Assembly (NCBI GenBank): GCA_963924555.1
Contig: OZ004592.1
Location: forward strand, 2,542,001-2,606,000
Length of the DNA: 64,000 bases
Origin: Crambe crambe
Lineage: Eukaryota; Porifera; Demospongiae; Poecilosclerida; Crambeidae
Direction of reading: 5' to 3'
The translations under genes and the position numbers were made by a program. Positions 19,603 through 31,300 of this stretch are shown here, in pieces. Numbering within the stretch: the first letter of the stretch is position 1; each line of letters starts with the position of its first letter. The notes below the pieces were generated by a model that saw only the letters and a list, made by a program, of their open reading frames with translations, searched no databases and was not told the DNA's origin.

Positions 19603-20574
19603 GGTATTTCCTATCATTAATGTAATGGGTGAGTATATTCTCTAGTCTAGCTTTAATTACAGGTGTCAATTTCCTATCATTAGTGTAATGGGGTGAGTGG
19701 CTATCAGTAGTGTATGGGTAGCTGAGTATAAGAGACTCACTTGTATGAGAATCCGACAGTGCGAGGCATATCGATACGGGGACACGGGGTAACCAACCGA
19801 TGTGCCAATCCATCTGAATCCTCCATATAGTGCTGAACCAAATCCTGCAACATTATAAGGTACATAAAATATTTTTTTTTAAAGAAATCTATTAAAAACA
19901 CATCCAGGAAATTCCAAAGATCAAAGCCATAGGATTCATAATTGAGGCTAATTATATCATGTCCAGGATGTTACTTGCAAATATTGCTCTGTAGGAAACA
20001 CTGTGAATGAACTGATTGGTGTCGTAGGAACACTGTGAATGAACTGATCGGTGCCAGTGGAATCATGCTGTTTGGAAACACACATCATCGCATCAGGCAT
20101 AGCTTGGAGTCAGAAAGGTTGCTCGGTTACCACTTGTACTAAATTAACTAATGTTAGTACAAGAAAATTCATCGCTATGTTACCACTGGGGAACATACTC
20201 ATTATATTTTATTCCTCATGCTGCTATCATAAAATACGACCTCCAAAAGCACACACTTTCAGCTGATTTACAAATGAGTCAATGGATATAAACTCGGGGC
20301 TGTTTATTTGTTTCAAGACTCTTTGACATACACAAAATGATCAGCAAAACAGTGGTCGATATCGTCTCAACTTTATACGGAAGAATGTGCCTGATCTGAA
20401 TTAGTAAACGATAGATCAAGTTTCGCATAATACAGTTACACCTCATGCCTTTTAAGGATACTAACTAGCCACTCTTATAGCTAATGGAGTTACACAGATC
20501 TTTATAACACAAACAATCACAAGGCAGAAAGATGTAAATAATAGGATGCACCTGCCACACACCTCTCTTCTGTC

Positions 20575-20790
20575 TAGACCCGCTGCACCTCCCTTGATAC
20601 ACTCCCCTCACACCTCTCTTACCTCTCCTGATACACTCCCCTCACACCTCTCCTGATACACTCCCTTCACACCTCTCCTGATACACTCCCCTCACACCTC
20701 TCTTGATACACTCCCTTCACACCTCTCCTGATACACTCCCTCACACCTCTCCTGATACACTCCCCTCACATCACACCTCTCTCCAATGTT
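20575..20790. repeat. minisatellite, about 25-bp unit, psiSFK2 intron
   Basis: About eight tandem copies of a unit close to CACCTCTCCTGATACACTCC plus CCTCA. Confidence 0.85.
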
Positions 20791-21834
20791 TACATATCTG
20801 ACATTCAGCCACACCATTAACCACTGAATCAGCCACACAAAACATCCACTGGTCCAGCATAGTAAGCATGTGTAACCACGCGTGTCTGTACTTCCCATAC
20901 CACTCATCACATATTTACGAACAGTACCACAAGTTCCCAACCTCATCCTTAGTATGGTACCAACATGTTCACCCTCATCCTTCATATAAAAGTACAGATA
21001 AGTTCCTAACCCTCATCCTTCATATAAAAGTACAGATAAGTTCCTAACATGTTCATCCTCATCCTTCATAGCTATAAAAGTACAGTACCAACATGTTCAC
21101 CCTCGTCCTCCAAACACACAACAGTAATACATACATAGTTGCTACTGGCTCTGAAGTACCCTCCCTGTATGGTAGTGTTGGTCTCCTCTCCCTTCCTGTC
21201 CCTCCCCTTCCCATCCCTCCCCCTTCCTGTCCCTGTCCCTCCCCCTTCCTGTCCCTCCCCCTTCATACCTGCAGTGTTCTGAAGGTGACTCTGCTGGCTA
21301 TGAAGTATCCTCCGTCATCCAACTTTCTTATACGGTAGTTTATACGGTAGTGCTTGATCCCTTCCCCATCACGAATCGACAGTGACAGAATTCTTCTGAC
21401 TGGAACTTGTGTGAATCAAGAATGTCCCATTGACATTCCCAGCAAATAGTAACCACTTCTCGGCCTCTCCACGGGGGATGTCCCCAAAATACCAGCTGCA
21501 AAAGGCAACAAAGGGGAGAGAGGATAAATCATTGCTATTGGGGTACATGTACAGGAAGTGTTCCAGTGGGAGGGGCTGTGTGCTACAATTCATTCAGGTG
21601 GTAAGAACTCCTCCTGTAATCAGGACACTCCTCCACCCCACCCCACACATGCACACAAATACATCAAAGAGAAAAAGTCACATGACCAACAAAAATACCA
21701 CCAGATTTTTAACAAGCAACTTGAGATGACTTTACAATGGTTTCTTGTTCAAGAAAGTGATTGTGTGAAAGTGAAAGTATTTGGCTCTCTGTCCAGTCTT
21801 GCAGTACATCTTACACATGCATGCACATGTTATG

Positions 21835-22270
21835 ATATATGTACAACCACACCACAGTATAACCATGTACATGCATATGCCTTACAACCACACCACAGTA
21901 TAACCATGTACATGCATATGCCGTACAACCACACACATGCACATGTCATGATACATGTACACCACGCCACAGTACAACCACGTACATCCACATGTCATGA
22001 TACATGTACAAGCACACCACAGTACAACCACATACATGCACAGTCCATGATACATACAACCACATAGCTACATGTACGGGCCATGATACATGTACAACTA
22101 CACCACAGTACTACCATGTACGTACATGCACAGCTACAGGTCATGATACATGTACACCAAACCATGTACCACGGTACAAACATGTACAGGCCATGATAGC
22201 TATATGTACAACTATGTACACGCACAGGCCGATGAATGATGTACACACCACAGCACATGTTGCACACTAC
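21835..22270. repeat. degenerate minisatellite (ACATGTACA / CATGATACATG)
   Basis: Irregular tandem copies of a roughly 35-50 bp unit containing CACCACAGTACAACCA and CATGATACATGTACA. The reverse-complement counterpart in the plus arm is 62690-63090. Open frames here are repeat artefacts. Confidence 0.8.
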
Positions 22271-22762
22271 ACCACCCATCACCACCCTTACCATCTTTAC
22301 ACATCACTATGTATGTATGTATGTATGTGTGTAGCTATGTATGTATGTATGTATCCACACGTCCATAGCATAAGATTTGTCACATTTCACACCATGCAAG
22401 GGATCCCAAGTTGTTATAACTCTATGTGTCACTCCGATACACAGTTGTAAGGTGTGGTCTATGCAGCTGTAGTACATACAGAGCCGGAGCCAGCTCATTT
22501 GTAGTGGTACGGCCATAGCTACCCCAGTAAAATTTTCAATTTCAATCTGGTATGTTCTAGGCAATGCCATGTAGCTACTAACTTATAAGTCATTGTTATT
22601 ATTCAAACAAAACCAAAAAACTCAGAATGGTGGTACAGCCATGGCCGTACCAGCCGTAGCAATGCCTCCAGCCATGACATACATACGTAGCTGTGGTGAA
22701 TCGGATTGGGTCATTAGTTAAGAGCAATTGGTTATGTATCTAGAGCCACAGATGAATGTGGT

Positions 22763-22815
22763 ATGTATGTATGTATGTATGTATGTATGTATGCATGCAT
22801 GTATGTAAGTATGTA
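22763..22815. repeat. (TATG)n microsatellite
   Basis: About 12 tetranucleotide units. The plus arm has the matching but longer (ATAC)n at 62064-62155. Confidence 0.9.
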
Positions 22816-23108
22816 TGTCAGTGTATGGATTCCTCCAAACTCAACAATGTCCTGTTCTTGCCTGTCCTATTGCTCTCCCCCAACAAGAGTGTGTAACATA
22901 TCTTGGGACACTGTGCTCTAAACCAACAACTCTTGTCACTGTGGCACCTTGTTGTGTGGTCTCTTAAAACAATGGCCCCCCAGGGTGCCTGAATTAGACT
23001 GTTTATTCATCACCATGGTGCTAATCTTCCTGTTAATGGGAAGAGAGGGTGACTATAGGTTCATAACAGATTCCAATTGATAACACACAAAGCTGTGTAC
23101 TCGAGGAC

Positions 23109-23503
23109 TAGGCATGGGGCTAATATGCTCTTCCTATTATTCTATTCTGCAGTGCTCCCCCAGAAGACCCATTATTCTTTTTATAGTAGCCTATTATTCT
23201 CAATAAAATGTCATGAAAGAGTACTTTTTGAACTGTGCATAGCATTAAAGATGTATAAGTTTCTTGCTGATCCCTAAAAGGATGTAAAAAAATCTCACTC
23301 AGAATGCACATACGTACCAGTATCAATTTTGTGCCAAGTCAAGACGCCAGCACTTGACAATCAGATAAAGGCTAGGGAGGAGTGAGGAGCAAGCTATAAT
23401 AATGACTGCAACCTATTATTCTGTCTTTTAAGCCTATTATGCTGCTATTCTAGTGAGGCCCTATTATTCCCATTTTTATGCTAGCATATTAGCCCCATGC
23501 CTA
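23109..23503. mobile_element. hAT-like MITE with perfect 8-bp target duplication
   Basis: 395 bp with terminal inverted repeats TAGGCATGGGGCTAATATGC and its complement. It is flanked on both sides by TCGAGGAC (23101-23108 and 23504-23511). The plus arm near 61735 has the unoccupied site, with a single copy as CCTCGG. An 8-bp duplication is typical of hAT elements. No coding capacity. Confidence 0.88.
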
Positions 23504-24524
23504 TCGAGGACTGTCCACTTGATAACACTTTCATTATATAAAGCTGTGTACTTGAGGACATCCAGAATGTGTCAACAATACCACATCACATCTGGCTGGA
23601 CATCTCCACTAAACATTGAAAAGCATCAAAAAACATGAGAAGCCGTCTACATACCACTTATGCTTAAATTATTATTAATTTGCCACTAATGAACTTTCTA
23701 TATTAGTATGGGGCAATGATTTGACTGTTACACACTTAATGTGAGCAGTGTTCCAGTGTAGGGAGAGAGTACTAGTGTGGGCAGTGAGTGTAGGGAAGAC
23801 TTGATCAGTGAAGAGAGTATTTTGTTGATCTAGTATGGGCAGTGTAATTCCAAGTATGTGTAACTGAGCAGGGTGTATGTATCACCGTGGAAACAGGATA
23901 ACTCTATACCCTTAAGACTGACTCAAGAGTAACATCCCAGATTTAAAAACACTATCATAATTATTTCAGTCACAATCCTCTGTTATCAATATCGACTGTT
24001 CATGACCCCTTGGCTCTACATAATCTCCTGCAAACATTATGGGGCTTACCCAAGGTCATAAAAAACAAAACAAAAACAAACAGACAACAACAACAACAAC
24101 AACAAACTGTAAACATTAGAACAGAAAACTTCTCAGCCAACTTGCTAGTGTGGGGCTTGCTTCGTTTGCCCCTATTATTGACTAGCTGGAAAAGATATTT
24201 ACGGGGTTCATTTGCAAATTTGGGGAGCCCACATTGAGGGATTCCAGTGTATTCATGATCAGAGAATATTAGGCCCCATCCTGAATTTAGTTACACAATC
24301 AGCACTGACACTCACAGATAGCAACTGATGACATTACTGTTAAAAAAAACTCTCCATCATAGCTAAGTGCAACATTAATGGATGGACGTCAAAATTACAA
24401 ACAGTCAGGAGGCCAAGATTACTAGTCAGGGGGTCAAGATTACTAACAGGGAGTTATGGGGGCAACATTACTAACAATGGGTTATAACAGTCAGGGGGTC
24501 AGTATTCAGTCGAGGGGGTCAACA

Positions 24525-24910
24525 CAGTGGCGTAACTAGGCTTGATTGAGGGGGGTTCACAAAGATATTCATGTGCTCTCGTACATGGAAAAAATTTGCC
24601 TGGCCATGCCCACTTTTGGCCCACTTGATAAAATTAGTCCTTCCCACAATGATTCGGTGTGGGTTCATTGCTATGAATCTGGACAGAACTTCTTCTATGT
24701 TAATATCCATGTTGTAATGTGTGTCCAAATCACTTGTTCTCTCCTGTCCCATAGTGGATCAAAGGTAGCACCTCTTAGCTTGCTAATTCAGCCAAAATAC
24801 TCTACTGTACCTATAACCACCAAGTTAGGCTATGGCTATGGCCATACTTGGTAGGTGAAAGGGGGGGGGGGTTCACATGCAACCTGTGAACAATAGTAGT
24901 TACGCCCCTG
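24525..24910. mobile_element. hAT-like MITE (CAGTGGCGTAACTA ends)
   Basis: 386 bp starting CAGTGGCGTAACTAGG and ending TAGTTACGCCCCTG, with CAACA on both sides. The matching site in the plus arm (about 60700) lacks it. End sequences fit hAT-type elements. No coding capacity. Confidence 0.8.
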
Positions 24911-25224
24911 CAACAAATCATATTGTGAGTTAGAGATAGGACTCCACACTGTGTTCCTTAGAGGCCTAGAGGGAACTGTGTGCAAATTAGAGAATTGCGG
25001 ATACATACAGTTTCACACACGTACACGCACACACAAATCATAGCCTGAAGCATGGCTTTATGTGATGCAAGGGAACAATTAAGTGGTCGATTGCAACCAC
25101 TGTGACACTGGAAGTACAAAGGTTGATGTACTGCTTCTGAATCAATCTGAACTCAACAGACAGAGGGTAATTAACGACATCATACACCATATCATCTGAC
25201 CAATAGCATATGATTATAAAGATA

Positions 25225-25420
25225 AAAGTGATGCATGTAATAAAGTTTTTGTACCTACTGAACATGTAATAAGGTTGTTTGTACACACTGAGAAGTTGTT
25301 TGCACCTACTGAACATGTAATAAGGTTGTTTGTACCCACTGAGAAGTTATTTGTACCTACTGAACATGTAATAAGGTTGTTTGTACCCACTGAGAAGTTG
25401 TTTGTACCTACTTGAGCATG
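25225..25420. repeat. minisatellite, about 51-bp unit
   Basis: Tandem units containing TGTTTGTACCTACTGAACATG and ATAAGGTTG. The same units occur in reverse at 60160-60260 in the plus arm. Confidence 0.85.
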
Positions 25421-25685
25421 TCCCATAGAGTGCTATTTTCACAGTAACTTCTTCACAGTAACTAGCTAATGACTAACAGGAAATTGTTACCATGAAAATA
25501 TCATTGGCTGGCATTATTTGTTGCATGTGGCACTCGAGTCATTTGAATGTACTGGCCAACAGAGTCATACAACTACGTACACCTTCCACTATCATGAGTG
25601 TACAGGACAAGTTATCAGGACACGTTAAGTGTATATCATAAGTGTACAGCTGCCTGTACAGAATACAGGACACTTTTTAAAGTGT

Positions 25686-25792
25686 ACAGGATAGCCTCGT
25701 TATATTTCCTTGGACACACCCACACTTAGTATGGTTTCTAGATATTTTCACGTACCAGACCCTCCACAATCATAATTCGGACGAGGCTATGT
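25686..25792. mobile_element. internally deleted foldback element (AGCCTCGT ends)
   Basis: About 105 bp between AGCCTCGT and its complement ACGAGGCT. The plus arm carries the longer version at 59348-59930, whose two arms share TTCACGTACCAGG and CCTCCACAATCATAA. Confidence 0.6.
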
Positions 25793-28391
25793 ACAGGACA
25801 CGTTATTCATTATGTGTACAGCTGCCACTATGAGTATCATAAGCTGTCAGAGCCAATTATTGGTTGGCAAGGGTACCGGGTGACCCTATTCTTGAATTAC
25901 AGAGTATTCAATGGGAGGATACTAGCTAGAAAATAATCATATCAATCAAGAGATCAATACATTAAGTTGCTTCTCATAATCATGCGCACACTGCTATAAT
26001 CATGTTACCATAGAAATGTCAGTGCAAGGCACCCCCTACACTTTGTACTCTGCAGGTTCGTGAGGCTCCACTTACAGTGTTAAAGCATTATTTATATGTA
26101 CCTTTATACAACTAACCACAAGAATGGAAACATTGTAGAGGGTGTAAACAAGGGCTATGCTCATGACCATATAATGACTGCTTCATCTGTGTGCTATGAG
26201 GTATGGAGTTAAGTACATGTACAATGCCCAAATATGTATATCTCATTATTAGATGAGGAAATGCCACCATGAGAGTTTATAACCCATTGATTTCGATCTC
26301 AAACCCCTAATTACACTTGGATGGAGGGTTAGTAAAAAGACGTTATGACAGCTAGTACTTCATAATTCCATGAGTAGATAATTATAGTTATTTCATGAAG
26401 ACTAGAAGCCCTCCCTCACTACATAGCTAGTCCAATTATAGGATCATGAATAATTCCAAATGCTTGGCCATTACATAATTATGTAGTGACAAAAGAACAA
26501 GTTCATCCAGAAAACCAACAAACAGCAATAAGGAGTCACACCCATTGTGATATTGTGATCCTCAATCTTGTGCTACCCAATAGGAGGAAACGAGCAAAGC
26601 CCCAACATGTGCAATTAATTATCACTAAGACTTGTGTAAGAGCCTTATTTATGTAAGAGTCAAGAATGTGGCCAATCAAAAATAAATAAATAAATAAGTC
26701 GAACTCAGTAGCTATGTAGGTTTCTTAGGTTTCTTCAGCTGTTAATCAAGCTGTCTCTTCATTTCAGAGCACAAATTCATACATGAAGTTATCTTTATAT
26801 GTGTAAAAAATGTTGTAGTTGTAGCCAGCTTTTATAATTATGAATCACAGACCAATGTTTCTGGATTCCCCATTCCTCTACACTTGATCTAAAATAAACC
26901 ACAAGGAATTGATGCATCACGTACTTCAACAAAAGGCTTCAAGCTGTACACACACACCACAATAGCTGGCAACAAGTAAAGGAGCACGGTTAGACATGTG
27001 AATGGAATGCTGAAGCCAGTGAAAGGTCGTGTAGCTGCTACCTTCTCTATTGACACAACAAGCTTGTATCCCAAGGGACCAAGGGGGGATATGACTTATG
27101 CATGCTCCAGCAGTCAAGTAGTGCCTTTGTGCACACATACCACACAAAAAGCATGTCAGTTCACCACATACCTTATGCACATAATAGTGAAATCCACTCA
27201 ATTGGATCAATAATGAATAAGGAGTATAAAACCATAAGAGAAGTATTCCAGCCCTATTTCTAGAAAGCTTAGTGTCCAACTCCCATAATTCATTCCATAG
27301 AAAGCCCTTTACCAAGCGTCGATCCACATACGTACTGAATGAAATGCTCTGGACAGTGCTATATAACATTGTGTATACTTCTCGAGTTCTACTCCAAGTG
27401 AAACAGCTATCTGAGTGAAACAGCTCTTACTAGAACTGTTAACTCTAATGGAGTGCCTCTAACGCAAAACTCTTATGGACGAGTCTTAGCTAAGTCCATT
27501 ATGGGATCAACTTGGGGATTGGTGACTCACGGCATGTAATGATATTATAGTAACACACCATCCCATGACATTATGCTTGGCATAGCTACTATGGGACAAG
27601 TGTAATGAACCCTGCACTAGGGGGGCCTGGGGTATAGGATAGCTGTAGGGTAATGAGTACACATCAATATTATGACTACAGGGCATTATAATATGTTATA
27701 CCCACACGTCACATGCATACATGTATGCATATGGGATGGGAAATACTCCACATCCTTCAACTAAATCAATTCATAGGTCCATATACAACATAGTAGAAGT
27801 ATACATACTAGAACCTAGCTATGTACTCACTTTCAATTGTTCTCCTTTTTCAAAACTGAGATCCTCCGATGTCCTGGCCTGGTAGGCATAGCGGGCCACA
27901 AAGAGGGACCCATCGTCCTTGGGGAGAGGGACACTGGGGAGCCGCTGATTGTAACCAACGCTCCCATTCCGTGAGTTGACACCACCACTGGCAACAGATA
28001 TTCTGTGCTGGGAAGGTTGTTGAGTGAAGGGTTGCTGAGCGGGTGTTTGGCCTGAGGTGGTTGGGGGAGTGTAATGGTTTTTAGATTCTTCTCCTGCGGT
28101 TTACTATCTATGCACCCCATGACTTATCAGTGGAGGGGTAACTCCTAAACTTCTATTCTCCTGGAAGCATAATTTCACCAAATGACTCTCATATGTTAAT
28201 GAGTGATTAATACTGCATCTTGAGATAATTATTCTGGTTACATCATATTTTAATACAAAAATGTATGTGTACATATAATATAGTTGTGGCATGATGGCTC
28301 TGCCTAATACCTAGGAGGTTTCTTATTGAACTCTAGATATTCATCCTCAAGTCTTCAAAGGAGGAACTACTTTGTCTGTGACCAGGATTTG

Positions 28392-31300
28392 CTACATTGA
28401 AGTGACCTGTGTAAGATCAGATTCGAGTGCAATAATGCCACATGCCATGCCATGGGGGAAAAGGTTACCTGTTATCTCTTTCAATGAGGTGTCATCACTG
28501 CTATCTTGTTTCACTGCAAGATCCTTATTACTGCTCATCTTTGTTGAGATACTGTTATTGCTACCCTGCAGTGTTGAAATATCTTTACTGCTGCCACCCT
28601 GAACCATTACATCTTTACTGCTGCCACCCTTCAATGAAGTATCCTTACTACTGCTCCGTTTCATTGGCATCATAGAATAGTCCTCACTACATTGACCTGA
28701 AAATAAGAATTTCAATTTAAGTCCAAAATGCAATTTATAACTATTACAATCATATTCACGTTAGCTCACACTAATCCATGCTTTACATTAGGCCATTAGG
28801 CTCTCCTTGAATAAGTTTCAAGAGAACAAAATTTTATCATACCAAGGTCTGCCTTGCCAAACTTGTCATCACTCCACTCCTCAAGTTTCTTTTGGTCAAT
28901 GCTATCATAGTGTGTATCATTATTTTGGCTTGGGGTTTCTTGAAGCACTTCAGATTCAACTCCTTCCCCTCTGTAACTTTGGCAATCGCCTAGGGTACTT
29001 TGGCTTCTATAATTCACAAAAAAATAAAATAGATACACACGTTTGCATGGACCATGTATCATTAATAATCAGACAGGTGAAACCGAGACACTCCCCGTGT
29101 TAATTTCAGTGCATTGGAGATGAAGAATTATTTCTAGTTCTTTAGCTGCAGCTCTTTAGGATCTAGGATGACCTATTATTTCAGCGGTCACATGATTGCC
29201 ACACCATCTTGCACTGGAAACACTTTTTGAGTGTGAGCTTTAGTAAACCCAATGACTCTGGGTAACTCAATGGACAGAAATCTAACTTAGGTAGCTAAGT
29301 ACATAATGTATTTACGGGCACCACTCACCTATTCCTGTACCTGTGCTGACCATGACTACCTTGGCTACTATAGCTACTGCCACTTAAGCTTCGATGTAAT
29401 GAACCACTATAGATACTTTGCCTTGAAGACTTCTTATTCTCTGCTCTTCTCTTGTAATATATTATCATACAGCTGCAGCATGTGATGATAATGATCAATA
29501 GGAACACGACCACAAATACAGAGAGAACTGCAACTGTGACAGTATTGCTGGGCCTCGAACATGGGTTGCTCACACCACTGGGCAGCACTAAAAAAATGAA
29601 GGGAGAAAAAAATTTGTCAACATGGCCAAGAGAAAGACATCCTCTATTTTCTTTCCTCTCTAAGAAATAGCTTTCTTTCCTCTCTAAGAAATAGCTGAGG
29701 AATTTATTCAGAGGAATGATAAGAGGAGGAAATGTTTTGGACATCTTAAGTCTTAGCTAACATATAATTACAGTGAATAATTGTTGATAATGACTTTTTT
29801 AATACGAACATTAACTAGTAGTCCAGGTGGCTAATATTTTTAGCTTCCTACTCCACTGCCTGTACAACATAGCAGGTCATCATTGAATCATTGAAAGACT
29901 TGGGTGACACCTCATGTAACTGCTGGCTGTCAAAGGTACACTATGGGTCTACCACCTGTGTGTGGATCAAGTATGGCTGCTGAGTCAGGTAATAGTCCCC
30001 CAGTCTAAAGCCCCTCTTCTTGGTTGGATGACTGCAAGAAACATGTACATATTATGTTCAAATGGAGATAGCTGAGAGCTCCATACTTGTCTTTTTTTTC
30101 TTCTTTCAATAGTACTTAGCTAAGATAAAAGTAGTTGTACATTCATGTACAAGGGTAACTGCACTGAAGTTTTAAAATGGGACAGTCATAGCTATTCATT
30201 GCAGACCCTTTTCCCTGAAATATCCATAATATTGAAGTGAACGGACTATACAGTAAGAATCACCACTGATCACAGACAACAGAGATTACAGTCCAAGCGA
30301 GGCAAAGAGAAAGTGAAGAATGATAACAACATCAGATTGAGAGGAAGCACCAAGATCTGTCACAGGCCCAACAACCGTAACATTGCAAGAGTAGCTACAA
30401 GAGCAAGACGCCAAGAGCAGAAGCATGGACTTCAAGTATTGTGAGTGTCAGAGAGCATACACAAGAACAGTGAGAGATAAAACTACATTGCAGCTAGTGA
30501 GCAAGGACCAGTGAAATAGTGATTGTAACTACAGCAAAAAGCTTAGCAAGTTAACAATCACTAAGAAAGTACAGGGAGCAAGAGAACAAGAGCAAGAGTA
30601 GAAGATAGCTACAAAGTGACAGTCTGCAAGAGAGCTGATAAAGGAGTACTATAGCAGCATTGACATGATCATCTTCACTTCCTTCAGTCCAATGACAGTG
30701 TTGGCCTAAGTCTACTACATGCCAAGGCATGAAATCTTTTAAACTTATTATCATCTATACGACAGATGTGCAGGCCAAACCAATTAAATTTCCTGTTTCT
30801 CACATTCAAAGTAAAGTGCCAGTCTTGTAGACAGCCATCTTTGCATACACACTATGCAGACAAAATGTACCTAGCTTCATAGTTCTGCATGTTGAAATGC
30901 AGCTAAAAAGGTACTTGTTTTTATTTCGCACACAGCATTCATACTTTTGTGATGAAGAATATTAGGTTTGAACTACTTCCTAGCATGATTTACAGTTTTC
31001 CTTGTCTTCTCAGCTGCCTGAACAACTGGCCTGGTTCCATGGTACGTAGATGAACATGGAGTTCAATGATGTAGTGCACTTATTATCGTCATTTCCTGCC
31101 ACGTGGCATATGTCCTCATTTTGGGCGCCTCTGCGCCTCCTTTTTATATATATACCTGTGTGTGTCATGTAAATTATAATTGTTATTAGTCTGTCAAAAG
31201 TAAGTGCGATTACTATACTCTATGGTCCTAAGTTGTGACAAAGTTATCACAAATGACACTGCCAGTAAAACCAGCTTGCTAATGGTTAGGCTGAAGCTTA

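Larger units (their letters stand above)
17954..28120 (-). pseudogene. psiSFK2, decayed Src-family kinase gene
   Basis: Exon remnants on the minus strand: 27831-28120 (MGCIDSKPQEK and first half of SH3), no second SH3 exon, 21269-21495 (SH2), 19741-19844 ([13 protein letters not shown]), 19393 to about 19531 ([12 protein letters not shown]), 18727-18948 ([25 protein letters not shown]) and 17954-18438 ([21 protein letters not shown], tail EGAYQDTEQ). Compared with its inverted sister SFK3, exon 1 has a 10-bp deletion that shifts frame. The SH2 Arg of FLIR is His, followed by a 2-bp deletion and a 12-bp insertion. An in-frame TGA (18149-18151) follows GMNN in the kinase C-lobe. I found no in-phase acceptor for the GQGNFGEV exon. 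The kinase motifs themselves are well preserved, so decay is recent or a truncated product persists. No full-length kinase can be made. Confidence 0.88.
20950..28205 (-). repeat. minus arm of a large inverted duplication
   Basis: Read in reverse complement, this segment matches 56205-64000 in order: 5' flank, exon 1, intron 1 unique sequence, the repeats near 25.2-25.4 and 21.8-22.3 kb, the SH2 exon, and the intron block TATATGAAGGACGAGGGTG. Homology at the inner end fades near 28205. The outer end cannot be set because the plus arm leaves the window. The arms differ by indels, a missing SH3 exon and private transposon insertions. Confidence 0.9.

Noticed and set aside
21558-22450. Long Thr/His-rich open frames
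   Set aside because: They read through the ACATGTACA minisatellite and TATG repeats; the plus arm gives equally spurious Val/Cys-rich frames.
27312-27369. Shared frames in both arms' intron 1 ([14 protein letters not shown]...)
   Set aside because: They are conserved only because the arms are duplicated. The frames lie in an intron, carry no recognisable domain and are interrupted differently in the two arms.
17954-28120. psiSFK2 as a mis-assembled haplotype of SFK3
   Set aside because: The copies are inverted in one sequence and differ by large indels and private insertions with target duplications; a haplotype would not normally appear in this form. Long reads would settle it.
28392-29587. 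ITAM in the receptor tail
   Set aside because: HYDSI and DYSMM are about 24 residues apart, beyond the 6-12 spacing of a canonical ITAM.
30270-30560. Possible retroelement leader or SINE
   Set aside because: It is A-rich sequence without tRNA-like promoter boxes or an ORF that I can support.
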